A stretch of DNA of 64,000 nt from Pseudoxanthomonas sp. (GTDB taxonomy: Bacteria > Pseudomonadota > Gammaproteobacteria > Xanthomonadales > Xanthomonadaceae). A program made the translations under genes and the position numbers. The DNA lies in assembly GCF_002863005.1 (NCBI RefSeq), contig NZ_PKDG01000008.1:62001-126000 (forward strand). Reading direction: 5' to 3'. Below the pieces are notes generated by a model. The model saw nothing but the letters and a program-made list of their open reading frames with translations. It was not told where the DNA came from and did not search any database. Positions 1 through 8,202 of the stretch are shown here, piece after piece (positions within the stretch are counted from its first letter, which is position 1; each line of letters begins with the position of its first letter).

Positions 1-3000
1 TGGCAGATCGCCAGGCCCAGCCCGCTGCCGCCGTAACGCGCCGTGGTCTGCGCGCCTTCCGCCTGTTCGAACCGACGGAACAGCCGCGCCTGCTGTTCGG
101 CGTTGATGCCGGGGCCGGTATCGCCCACCGTCAGCCGCACCCCGTGCGGCGACAGCGGCACCGCGTGCAGGGACACATGGCCGGCCTCGGTGAACTTGAT
201 CGCATTGCCCAGCAGGTTGAGCAGGATCTGCCGCAGCCGCAGCGGATCGCCACGCACCAGCCGCGGCACGCCCGCGGCGACGCCGTCATGGAACGCGAGC
301 CCGCGCTTGCCCGCCACCGGCCCCATCAGCGCGACCACGTCGGCGAGCAGCGCATGCAGGTCGAACTCCACCTGCTGCAGCTCCAGCTTGCCCGCTTCGA
401 TCTTCGCCAGGTCCAGCGCATCGTTGACCAGCCGCAGCAGGTGCGTGCCCGCCCGCTGGATTGCATCGGCATAGCCGCGCTGGCGTTCGTCCAGCGGCGT
501 GGCCTGCAGCAGCTCGGTCATGCCCAGCACGCCCGTCATCGGCGTGCGGATCTCGTGGCCCAGCGTGGCGAGGAAGCGGGTCTTGGCCAGCGAGGCCTGT
601 TCGGCCAGTTCGCGCTTGTGTTCGGCCAGCTGCCACGCACTGCGGCGACGCACGCGCCGGCGATACGCCGCCGCGGCGAAAAGCAGCAGCAGCACGCCGA
701 CCACGGCAAACATCGCCATGCCCCACGCACTGCGCCACCACGGTGGCAGTACGTGCAGGGACAGCACCAGTTCGCGCGATGCATTGCCGGCGGCGTCGTA
801 GGCCTGGACGCGCAGCCGGTAGCGGCCGGGCGTCAGCGCGGAGAACACGCGCTCGCCGCTGGCGCCCTGGTCCATCCAGCCGCTGTCGAAGCCCTCCAGC
901 AGCGAACGGTAGCGGTTGCCCAGCGGATTCTCGTAGCTCAGCAGTCTCGTGCCGACGAGCAGTTCGTGGTCTTCGGGCTGCAGTTCCAGTGGCTGGTCTA
1001 TCCGCAGGTGGACCACGTCGTCGCCGCGGCTCACCTGCAGGCTGTCCAGCACCAGGTTGGGAGTCACCGGTTTCGGATCCGGCAGCTGCGTGTCCAGCAG
1101 CGCGACCGAACCGTCCGCTGCGGTGGTGGCCAACAGGCCGTCGGCGGTCATCAGCAGGCCGCGGTCGTTGAGCTCCTGGCTCAGCAGCCCTTCGCGCACG
1201 CCGAAGTTGCGCAGCAACGCGCGCGATCCCTGCAGGTTGGGATCGATGCGGAACAGGCCACGCCGGGTGCCCAGCCAGACCCGTCGCTGCGGATCCACGG
1301 CCAGCCCCGTCGACTCGACCGCCGGCAATCCCTGTTCGGCCCCGATCAGCCGTTCGCGTACCCAGCGGCCGCCCTCGCGGCGCCACGCCTCCACGCCCGA
1401 GAGGCGATGCAGCCACAGCCGATCGGCATGCTCGAACGCGAATGCGTACACCCGCTCGCGACCCATCGCGCCCTGCGTCACGAACCGGCCTGCCGCCGCA
1501 TCCCAGACCATCATGCCGGCGGCGCCGCCGAGCCAGACGTGGCCGTCGGGCGCCACCGCGATGCCTTCGATGTCCGGCAACCCGCCGCCGTCCTCCTGCT
1601 TGGCGACCGTGCGAAGCACGCGACCGCTGGCGATGTCGCGCTGCTGCACGCTGCCCATCTGCGAGACCAGCCACAACGTGTCGTCCGGTGCCTCGACCAG
1701 CCAGTCGATGGAGGTATTGTCGGGAACGGCGTCCTCGCCCTCCTGCCCCCACTGCCGCGAGGCGCCGGTGCGGGGATCGATCCGGATCAGGCCGCTGCGA
1801 TGGCCGATCCACAGGTGCCCCCGGCGATCCTGCCGCAACGAGGTGAGCCGCAGTTCCCCCAGTGCCGCGGCATGGTGCGGCAACGGCACGACATGGCCGC
1901 TGCGCGTGTCCAGGCGTTCGACCTTGCCCGTGCTGCTGGCGATCCAGAGGCCGTCGGCGCCCGCCTGCGACAGGCCGCGGTAGAGTCCGCCGCCCAGTCC
2001 CTGCGCCGACGAGAAGGCCGCGATGCGTCGCCAGTCCGAACGCAGGTAAGCCAGCCCGCGCGTGGGTACCGGCACCCACAGTCCACCGTCCGGCAGCGCC
2101 AGCACGGTCTGCAGCACGCGGCCGATGCCCACGTTCTGCGCGTCGTAGTTCACCGGCGCCGGCGCACGATCGCCTTCGGTGCGCCAAAGGCCGCCCTGGC
2201 TGGCCAGCCAGTACTCGCCCTGGCCGTCGCTGGTCATCGCGATCAGCGCATTGGGGCGCGCGAACATGGGCGACCACGGCGGCGACACCCAGCGCCCATC
2301 AGGCGTCCAGCGATGCACGCCGTCGGCCGCGCCGACCCACATCGCACCGCCGTCGGCGGTCACCGAGTAGATGATCAGGCCCTCGCCGCCCGGCAGCGCC
2401 AACCGACGCAGCCGGCCATCTTCAAGACGCGCCAGGCCGCCCATGGTGCCGACCCACAGCGTGCCCCGCGCGTCGAAGGCCAGCGACAGCACGTTGTCGG
2501 ACGGCAGGCCATCGCTTCCCTCGGCCGCCGCCGCGAAGCGGGTGATGCGACCGTCGGCGGCGAGCCGGTGCAGGCCGCCGCCGAACGTGCCGAACCAGAG
2601 TTCGGCGCCGCGGCTGGTGATGGCGAACACGTCATCGCTGCCCATCTGCGGGTACTGCGCCTGGCGGTAATGGCGGAACCCGCGACGGTCGACATCCATC
2701 ATGCTGAGTCCGCCGTTCTCGGTCGCCACCCAGATGCGGTCCGCGGCGTCGATGTGCAGCGCCTGCACCACGTTGCCGGGCAGCGATGCCGGATCGGCGG
2801 GATCATGCCGCCAGACCTTGAAGCTGACGCCGTCGTAGCGCGCCAGGCCATCCCACGTGGCGACCCACAGGTGGCCCGCGCGATCGCGGGCGAGCGCTGG
2901 AATGGTGGTGGACGGCAGGCCATCGCCCGCACCCAGCAGGCGGAAGCGGGGAATCTCGGGTACCGCAGCCGGCGCGAGCACGGGCGCGCACAACAGGCAG

Positions 3001-3026
3001 AACAGCAGCCACCAGCACGCACGCAT
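1..3026 (-). CDS. Two-component sensor histidine kinase with periplasmic beta-propeller (3' end outside window)
   Basis: This is a membrane sensor kinase of the 'two-component regulator propeller' class. About 1008 codons are visible and the gene runs off the left edge. In order it shows a signal peptide (about residues 1-22), many propeller blades with 'LWVATWDGLARYDG'-type repeats (to about 690), a Y_Y_Y-type beta domain (about 690-760), a membrane helix (about 766-786), a HisKA H-box 'FLATLGHEIRTPMTG' with His824, and a HATPase whose G2 box 'GGSGLGLAIC' ends at the window edge. The H-box is of the kind found in hybrid kinases, so a receiver domain may follow, but it is not visible. I chose the ATG at 3026 rather than 3032 because AGGA lies 6 bases before it. 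It is divergent from the YceI operon. The ligand is unknown. Confidence 0.88.
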   Translation of the reverse strand, partial: MRACWWLLFCLLCAPVLAPAAVPEIPRFRLLGAGDGLPSTTIPALARDRAGHLWVATWDGLARYDGVSFKVWRHDPADPASLPGNVVQALHIDAADRIWVATENGGLSMMDVDRRGFRHYRQAQYPQMGSDDVFAITSRGAELWFGTFGGGLHRLAADGRITRFAAAAEGSDGLPSDNVLSLAFDARGTLWVGTMGGLARLEDGRLRRLALPGGEGLIIYSVTADGGAMWVGAADGVHRWTPDGRWVSPPWSPMFARPNALIAMTSDGQGEYWLASQGGLWRTEGDRAPAPVNYDAQNVGIGRVLQTVLALPDGGLWVPVPTRGLAYLRSDWRRIAAFSSAQGLGGGLYRGLSQAGADGLWIASSTGKVERLDTRSGHVVPLPHHAAALGELRLTSLRQDRRGHLWIGHRSGLIRIDPRTGASRQWGQEGEDAVPDNTSIDWLVEAPDDTLWLVSQMGSVQQRDIASGRVLRTVAKQEDGGGLPDIEGIAVAPDGHVWLGGAAGMMVWDAAAGRFVTQGAMGRERVYAFAFEHADRLWLHRLSGVEAWRREGGRWVRERLIGAEQGLPAVESTGLAVDPQRRVWLGTRRGLFRIDPNLQGSRALLRNFGVREGLLSQELNDRGLLMTADGLLATTAADGSVALLDTQLPDPKPVTPNLVLDSLQVSRGDDVVHLRIDQPLELQPEDHELLVGTRLLSYENPLGNRYRSLLEGFDSGWMDQGASGERVFSALTPGRYRLRVQAYDAAGNASRELVLSLHVLPPWWRSAWGMAMFAVVGVLLLLFAAAAYRRRVRRRSAWQLAEHKRELAEQASLAKTRFLATLGHEIRTPMTGVLGMTELLQATPLDERQRGYADAIQRAGTHLLRLVNDALDLAKIEAGKLELQQVEFDLHALLADVVALMGPVAGKRGLAFHDGVAAGVPRLVRGDPLRLRQILLNLLGNAIKFTEAGHVSLHAVPLSPHGVRLTVGDTGPGINAEQQARLFRRFEQAEGAQTTARYGGSGLGLAIC

Positions 3027-3140
3027 CGCCATTCCTGCCCGCCCCTCGTTCCCTGGTCACCCCTGCCGGGCATCGTCGCAACGGACCGTTGCAGGCGCAA
3101 GCGGGGTATCTTCATGGGCCGGCCCCTAGAATCCGTCCCC

Positions 3141-3803
3141 ATGCCCGGATCGACCCCCCGCCGCCTGCTGGTGCGCAGCCTCTGCCTGCTGGCGCTGCTG
3201 CCCGCACTGGCCTCCGCGCGCGACGCGCGCGCGGAATACCGGCTGGACCCGGTGCACACACGAGTGATGTTCGCGATTTCGCATGCCGGCTTCTCCCATG
3301 CGCTCGGCACCGTGTCGGGGAGCACCGGCACGGTGGTGTTCGACCCCGATGACTGGACGCACGCGCGTGTCGATGTGCGCGTGCCGATCGCGCGCATCGA
3401 CCTGGGCGATGCCGACTGGAACAAGGCGACGCTGGCGAAGTCGTTGCTGGACGCGGAAGCGCACCCCGACGCGCGCTTCGTCTCCACGCGAATCGAGCCC
3501 GTCGATGCGACGCATGCGAAGGTGCATGGCGACCTCAGCCTGCGCGGCGTGACGCGCGAGATCGCCCTCGACGTCACCCTCAACGCCGCCAAGCGCCATC
3601 CCATGCCGCCGTTCCGTCGCACGGTCGGCTTCTCCGCCACCACCACGCTCAGCCGCGCCGATTTCGGCATCACCGCGTGGAAGTCGGTGATAGGCGACGA
3701 AGTGACGCTGCGCATCGAAGCGGAAGCGACCTACGATGGCAAGGCCGACGACGCCGATGCCGCGCCGCCCCCTTCCCCCTCGCCACAGGAGCCGACGCGA
3801 TGA
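3141..3803 (+). CDS. YceI family periplasmic protein (first copy)
   Basis: A 220-residue exported protein of the YceI family, beta-barrel lipocalin-like proteins that bind polyisoprenoid or other amphiphilic ligands. It has a signal peptide over about residues 1-31. The mature part opens 'YRLDPVHTRVMFAISH' and contains the family patch 'GDLSLRGVTREIALDV'. A proline-rich tail closes the protein. There is no Shine-Dalgarno sequence before the ATG, and a TAGAAT box lies only 9 bases upstream (3127-3132), so a leaderless transcript is possible. Its stop overlaps the next start (ATGA), which couples it to the cytochrome b561 gene. The in-frame reading upstream of this ATG is antisense to the kinase gene and was not taken as coding. 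Confidence 0.88.
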   Translation: MPGSTPRRLLVRSLCLLALLPALASARDARAEYRLDPVHTRVMFAISHAGFSHALGTVSGSTGTVVFDPDDWTHARVDVRVPIARIDLGDADWNKATLAKSLLDAEAHPDARFVSTRIEPVDATHAKVHGDLSLRGVTREIALDVTLNAAKRHPMPPFRRTVGFSATTTLSRADFGITAWKSVIGDEVTLRIEAEATYDGKADDADAAPPPSPSPQEPTR

Positions 3804-4426
3804 CCCTCAAGAACACCGACGAGCGCTGGGGCGCCGTCAGCCAGCTGTTCCATTGGGTGATCGTGGTGCTGATCCTGGTGATGGCCTACCTGGGCCTGAC
3901 CATGGGCGACCTGCCCAACGGGCCGCGCAAGATCGACATCTATGCGCTGCACAAGTCGATCGGCCTGACCATCCTGGCGCTGGTCGTGCTGCGCGTGCTG
4001 TGGCGCATGTATGCCGGCACGCCCTCCCCGGTCGCCGGCACGCCGACGTGGCAGCAGCGCGTGGCATCGGTGACACACTTCCTGTTGTACGCGCTGCTGT
4101 TCGCCATCCCGCTGTCGGGCTGGGTGCTGAACTCGTCCGCGGGCTATCCGCTGCAGTGGTTCAAGCTCTTCAACCTGCCGGCGATCACGGGCCGCAACGA
4201 CGGCGTGCACGAAGCGGCCGAAGGCGCGCACGAGCTGCTGTTCTGGGTGCTCGTGGCGCTGGTGCTGGCGCACGCCGGCGCCGCGCTGTACCACCACCTG
4301 TTCCAAGGCGATGCCACGCTCACCCGCATGCTGCCAGGGCGCCGCAGGGCCCTTGCGCCGGCACCGGCGGCAGTGCCTGCTCCCTCTTCCCCCACTCCGC
4401 AGGATTCTCCCGATGAAAACCCCTGA
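3800..4426 (+). CDS. Cytochrome b561 (CybB-like membrane diheme protein)
   Basis: A 208-residue inner-membrane b-type cytochrome with four transmembrane helices. Candidate heme-ligand histidines sit in 'SQLFHWVIVVLIL' (helix 1), 'YALHKSIGLTIL' (helix 2) and the last helix region 'VLAHAGAALYHHLFQGDATL'. The family moves electrons between the quinone pool and periplasmic acceptors, including superoxide in E. coli CybB. The first gene overlaps it by 4 bases, and its own end overlaps the start of the second YceI gene by 14 bases, so all three are probably made together. A b561 beside YceI is a recurring arrangement. The exact electron acceptor cannot be read from sequence. The tail after helix 4 is Ala/Pro-rich and likely disordered. 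Confidence 0.9.
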   Translation: MTLKNTDERWGAVSQLFHWVIVVLILVMAYLGLTMGDLPNGPRKIDIYALHKSIGLTILALVVLRVLWRMYAGTPSPVAGTPTWQQRVASVTHFLLYALLFAIPLSGWVLNSSAGYPLQWFKLFNLPAITGRNDGVHEAAEGAHELLFWVLVALVLAHAGAALYHHLFQGDATLTRMLPGRRRALAPAPAAVPAPSSPTPQDSPDENP

Positions 4427-4973
4427 TCGTGCACGCCTCGCGCTCGTCTCCCTGTTGCTCGCCACCGCAGGACACGCGGCAGCGGCCGACTACGTACAGG
4501 CCCCCGGCTCGACGCTGGTGTTCGCCAGCAACTACCAGGGCGAAACCTTCACCGGCAAGTTCGGCAGCTTCGCCACCACGCTGAGCTTCGACCCCAAGCA
4601 GCTGGCCACCAGCAAGCTGGACGTCGCCATCCAGCTGGCCGGCACGCAGACCGGAAACAAGGACCGCGACGACACGCTGGTGTCGAGCGATTTCTTCAAC
4701 GTGGGCAAGTTCGCGCAGGCGCGCTACACGGCGACCAAGTTCCGCGCGCTGGGCGGCAACCAGTACGCGGCCGACGGCACCCTCACGCTGCGCGGCGCCA
4801 GCAAGCCGGTGACGCTGACGTTCACCTGGACCCCCGGTGCGCAGCCGGTGCTGACCGGAAAGGCGACGGTGAAGCGGCTCGACTTCGGCGTCGGCGGCGG
4901 CGACTGGGCGGACACCTCGACCATCCCGAACGACGTCGCGATCAGTACGAAGGTCGTGCTGAAGCCGCGTTGA
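4413..4973 (+). CDS. YceI family periplasmic protein (second copy)
   Basis: A 186-residue YceI-family protein with a clear signal peptide, 'MKTPDRARLALVSLLLATAG', probably cleaved after 'HAAAA'. The family pattern is visible in 'STLVFASNYQGETFTGKF', 'GTLTLRGASKPVTLTFTW' and the closing 'DVAISTKVVLKPR'. AGGA lies about 8 bases before the ATG, inside the end of the b561 gene. It differs strongly from the first YceI copy: it is shorter, with no proline-rich tail and a different ligand-pocket sequence. The pair are therefore old paralogs with possibly different ligands, not a recent duplication. Its 3' end overlaps the convergent CxxCH gene by about 32 bases. Confidence 0.9.
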   Translation: MKTPDRARLALVSLLLATAGHAAAADYVQAPGSTLVFASNYQGETFTGKFGSFATTLSFDPKQLATSKLDVAIQLAGTQTGNKDRDDTLVSSDFFNVGKFAQARYTATKFRALGGNQYAADGTLTLRGASKPVTLTFTWTPGAQPVLTGKATVKRLDFGVGGGDWADTSTIPNDVAISTKVVLKPR

Positions 4974-5565
4974 TCCCTTGGGGCCGGCAGTCGCGCCGGT
5001 CCGTCGCATCCGGCGCCAAGGTGATGCGGCCCAGCCCGTAACTGAGGGCGCCCAATACATCGCCCTCGCGGTGATTGCGATGGCACGCCAGGCAATCCGG
5101 GCGGGCGCGGATAGGTCCCATCGCGCGCTCGCCGCCTGGCCCTGCCTGCACCACGATATCGGTGCCACCGATCAACCGGGCCAGGGCCTCGCGTTCCCAT
5201 GCCTGCAGCGTACGGGTCGATGTGGGTAATGCGGGCATGGCGGCATCGTCGTCGCGATGCTGGAAGCCCATGAATCCCGCGCGATGGACGACGGGAGGAT
5301 CGTGCCGGGCGACGCCGACCAGTTCGACGTCGAACACGCAGCGCCCTTTCTCGCCTACGCCTTCGAACTGGTAGTGGCGCATGCGCGCCATCATCGGCGT
5401 GACCCGCCGCTTGCCGAATCCCTGGCTGTCGATGAAGGCCTCGACGAAGGCGTCGTGCATGCGGCGCAAGGCCGCGTCGTCTTCGCCCGGGGTTTGGCCG
5501 CGGGCGTTCTGCGCGCAGATCGCGACTACGGCCAGCGCCAGCAACGCCCATCGCATCCGACCCAT
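4942..5565 (-). CDS. Exported protein with one CxxCH heme-c motif (DUF3365-like)
   Basis: A protein of about 207 residues with an N-terminal signal peptide ('MRWALLALAVVAICAQ') and a single heme-attachment motif, 'CLACH', near residues 158-162, followed by 'NHREGDVLGALSYGL'. A single late CxxCH before a Gly/Ala/Ser stretch resembles the DUF3365 / Tll0287-like heme domain used in redox or gas sensing. That family call is tentative. I prefer the ATG at 5565 with GGGGGT 6 bases upstream over the GTG at 5583. It converges on the YceI-b561-YceI operon and its tail overlaps that operon's last gene. It could pass electrons to or from the b561, but nothing in the sequence proves this. Confidence 0.72.
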   Translation of the reverse strand: MGRMRWALLALAVVAICAQNARGQTPGEDDAALRRMHDAFVEAFIDSQGFGKRRVTPMMARMRHYQFEGVGEKGRCVFDVELVGVARHDPPVVHRAGFMGFQHRDDDAAMPALPTSTRTLQAWEREALARLIGGTDIVVQAGPGGERAMGPIRARPDCLACHRNHREGDVLGALSYGLGRITLAPDATDRRDCRPQGINAASARPSY

Positions 5566-5657
5566 CGGTGAACCCCCGTGCACAGACGACGCCAGCCTAG
5601 CCCGCCACGCTCAAGCCGGGATGTCGCGTGCAGCGACCGTTTCGCGGACGGACAGCT

Positions 5658-5885
5658 TCAGCGCTGCAGGAATGCCACCAAGGCCTCGATGCCGAAAGGC
5701 CAGTCCAACTCCGCACCCGTGTCGCTGCGATGCAGCACGGGCACGCGGATGCCGTAGCGCACTTCCAGCGCGTCGTCACCGTCGATGAAAACGCTTTCGA
5801 ACTCGGGAATGCGTGCATGGGCGAGCGTATCGAGTGCAAGGTCGCACAGGTGGCAATCGTCGCGCTGGTAGAGGATCAGGGACAT
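5658..5885 (-). CDS. Glutaredoxin family protein (CxxC thioredoxin-fold)
   Basis: A 75-residue thioredoxin-fold protein with the redox pair in 'YQRDDCHLCDLALDTL' near the N-terminus, a cis-Pro region 'IRVPVLHRSDTGAELDWPF' and a terminal helix. This is the usual size and layout of the DUF836 / glutaredoxin-like family found beside metabolic genes in gamma-proteobacteria. It is probably a cytoplasmic thiol-disulfide oxidoreductase, and its client is unknown. It is divergent from sdaA, with only about 70 bases between the two starts. That gap holds a TAGAAT box reading toward sdaA. Confidence 0.87.
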   Translation of the reverse strand: MSLILYQRDDCHLCDLALDTLAHARIPEFESVFIDGDDALEVRYGIRVPVLHRSDTGAELDWPFGIEALVAFLQR

Positions 5886-5956
5886 CGTGGCCGGGAATGA
5901 CGGGCGGCGCGCGTCTACCCGCTTAGAATAGCGGCCTTTCCGAAGCGGCCCGCAAC

Positions 5957-7339
5957 ATGGCAGTCAGCACGTTCGACCTGTTCAAGATCGGCATTGGTCC
6001 GAGTTCCTCGCATACGGTCGGGCCGATGCGCGCCGCGGCGCGCTTCGTCGCGCGCTGGCTGGTCGACGCCGGGCGCCTGCAGGACGTGGTGCGGATCCGT
6101 GCCGAAGTGTTCGGCTCACTCGCCCTGACCGGTCGCGGGCACGGCACCGACAAGGCGGTGCTGATGGGCCTGGAAGGCCACTATCCCAACGAGATCGATC
6201 CGGACATCATCCCGCCGGCGCTGGAGCGCATCCGCACCGGCAAGCGCATCCTGCTGGGCGGTACGCACGAGGTCGCCTTCGACGAGAAGCGCGATCTGCT
6301 GATGAACAAGCGGCAGAAGCTGCCGTACCACACCAACGGCATGCGTTTCACCGCCTTCGATGTGAACGACGAAGTGATCGCCACGCGCGACTACTACTCG
6401 GTCGGAGGCGGTTTCGTCGTCAATCAGGACGACGCGGCGGTGGACCGCATCGTCGCTGACGAGACGCCATTGCCGTACCCGTTCAAGAGTGGCGACGAGT
6501 TGCTGGCGCAGTGCCAGCGCAGCGGTCTGAGCATCGCGGCGTTGATGTTCGAGAACGAGAAGGCCTGGCGCAGCGAGGACGAGATCCGCGACGGCCTGCG
6601 CGCGATCTGGAACGCGATGCAGTCGTGCATGGCGCGTGGTATCCGAGAGGAAGGCACGCTGCCCGGCGGCCTGCACGTGTCACGCCGTGCACCGACGCTG
6701 CATCGCGAGTTGTCCAGCAAGCCGGAAGCCGCGATGCGCGATCCGCTGACCGTGCTGGACTGGGTGAACCTGTATGCGCTGGCGGTGAACGAAGAGAATG
6801 CCGCCGGCGGCCGCGTGGTCACCGCGCCCACCAACGGTGCGGCCGGCATCATTCCGGCGGTGCTGCACTACTACGATCGTTTCTGCCCCGGCAACAGCGA
6901 GCAGCGCGTGTTCGACTTCCTGCTCACCGCGGCGGCCATCGGCATCCTCTACAAGGAGAACGCCAGCATCAGCGGCGCCGAAGTCGGCTGCCAGGGCGAG
7001 GTGGGCGTGGCCTGTTCGATGGCGGCCGGCGGATTGGTCGCCGCACTGGGAGGCAGCCCGAGCCAGGTCGAGAACGCGGCGGAAATCGGCATGGAACACA
7101 ACCTGGGCCTGACCTGCGACCCGATCGGCGGCCTGGTGCAGATCCCGTGCATCGAGCGCAACGCGATGGGCGCGGTGAAGGCGATCAACGCCAGCCGCAT
7201 GGCGATGCGTGGCGACGGCAAGCACAAGGTCTCGCTCGACAAGGTGATCAAGACCATGCGCGACACCGGGCGCGACATGCAGGACAAGTACAAGGAAACC
7301 AGCCGCGGCGGGCTGGCGGTGAACGTCATCGAGTGCTAG
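5957..7339 (+). CDS. sdaA: L-serine ammonia-lyase, iron-sulfur dependent (L-serine dehydratase)
   Basis: A 460-residue enzyme that deaminates L-serine to pyruvate and ammonia using a [4Fe-4S] cluster. The N-terminal domain has the family motif '[16 protein letters not shown]'. The catalytic C-terminal domain carries the cluster cysteines in '[17 protein letters not shown]' and '[18 protein letters not shown]'. The length matches single-chain SdaA enzymes. A TAGAAT -10-like box lies about 30 bases before the ATG. Downstream, the DUF4279 gene begins 5 bases after the stop, so it may be co-transcribed. Confidence 0.96.
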   Translation: MAVSTFDLFKIGIGPSSSHTVGPMRAAARFVARWLVDAGRLQDVVRIRAEVFGSLALTGRGHGTDKAVLMGLEGHYPNEIDPDIIPPALERIRTGKRILLGGTHEVAFDEKRDLLMNKRQKLPYHTNGMRFTAFDVNDEVIATRDYYSVGGGFVVNQDDAAVDRIVADETPLPYPFKSGDELLAQCQRSGLSIAALMFENEKAWRSEDEIRDGLRAIWNAMQSCMARGIREEGTLPGGLHVSRRAPTLHRELSSKPEAAMRDPLTVLDWVNLYALAVNEENAAGGRVVTAPTNGAAGIIPAVLHYYDRFCPGNSEQRVFDFLLTAAAIGILYKENASISGAEVGCQGEVGVACSMAAGGLVAALGGSPSQVENAAEIGMEHNLGLTCDPIGGLVQIPCIERNAMGAVKAINASRMAMRGDGKHKVSLDKVIKTMRDTGRDMQDKYKETSRGGLAVNVIEC

Positions 7340-7344
7340 ATCCG

Positions 7345-7752
7345 ATGGGCACGCTCCACCACTCGGAGGCGACGCTTCGATTCTTCGGGGAAGATCTCGT
7401 ACCCGAGGAAATCACCGCACTGCTGGGCGTCGCCCCAACCGAGTCCTGCCGCAAGGGCGATGACATCAGTCGCAGAGCCGGTGTCGTGCGCCTAGCCAAG
7501 CGAGGAAGCTGGAGACTCCACGCCGAGCGTCGCGAACCCGAGAATCTCGAGGCGCAGATCGTCGAACTCTTGGAGCAGCTCCCCTCCGATTCAGGCATTT
7601 GGGCGTCTTTGTCCCGCTACAAGCCAGACGTGTTCTGCGGCATCTTCATGGAGAGTTTCAATGATGGCTTGCCGCTTTCGGCGAAAGTGCTCCTCGCTCT
7701 GGGAGAGAGGGGTATTTCATTGGATTTCGACATCTACAACCCGAATGGATGA
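7345..7752 (+). CDS. DUF4279 domain-containing protein
   Basis: A 135-residue protein that fits the DUF4279 family: 'TLHHSEATLRFFGEDL' and 'EITALLGVAPTESCRKGD' at the start, 'SWRLHAERREPENLE' in the middle, and a closing 'GISLDFDIYN'. The family is widespread and of unknown function, and is often found in scattered single copies. The start could be the ATG at 7345 or the in-frame GTG at 7333, which overlaps the end of sdaA. No good ribosome-binding site favours either. Third-position A/T is somewhat higher than in sdaA, and repeat-rich DNA follows, which would fit an acquired gene, but the evidence is slight. Confidence 0.75.
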   Translation: MGTLHHSEATLRFFGEDLVPEEITALLGVAPTESCRKGDDISRRAGVVRLAKRGSWRLHAERREPENLEAQIVELLEQLPSDSGIWASLSRYKPDVFCGIFMESFNDGLPLSAKVLLALGERGISLDFDIYNPNG

Positions 7753-8202
7753 GAGGTTGGCCGGCACTCAGGCGATCCATTCGCGCTCACGCCAGGGTAG
7801 TCCAAGCAAGCGGAGCGCATCCGGGGTCCGATAGACCCGCGAACGTGCGGGGCATGGCCTTCCGAATTGCAGTTCACGTGGCTCACCGGGTGGGGCCTTC
7901 GGCCTTACCCGGGCTACGACGTCCCTGCCAACTCCTCACAAAGAGGTTGGTTCGACAGGCTCACCACGAACGGATCCGGCTCCCATGCAGTCCGGGTAGG
8001 ACACAGCGCGACCGGGGTACTGGATCTCGGCCAGGCTGGCCACGCAGCGGCACCCACCGCGTTTTCACGACCACGAGGCGACCCTAGTTGGGCGGGGATT
8101 CCCGGCCCTTTAGCGCGGCCGCCCCGCGCCGATACCGTTCTTGGTAAACCCACTTACCGGAGACGCGTCCTGTCCGACCCCGTCGACAAGACCCGCCGCG
8201 GC
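7753..8202. repeat. Repeat-rich intergenic region
   Basis: About 450 bases with no supported gene. Around 7889-7917 the sequence reads ACCGGGTGGGGCC TTC GGCCTTACCCGGGCT, an imperfect hairpin of the 'GTAGCCCGGGTAAG' type that is scattered in xanthomonad genomes. At about 7948-7973 it carries TTCGACAGGCTCACCACGAA, the half-site of a very common proteobacterial intergenic repeat. Further G+C-rich inverted pieces follow to about 8120. GGAG at 8159-8162 may be the ribosome-binding site of the next gene if translation starts at the CTG at 8170. Confidence 0.55.

Noticed and set aside
144..3140. A very long plus-strand reading frame leading in frame into the YceI gene
   Set aside because: It is antisense to the sensor kinase, whose minus-strand translation has clear propeller, H-box and G-box motifs. 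The plus-strand product is Gln/His/Arg-rich with no domain, as expected of a GC-rich shadow frame.
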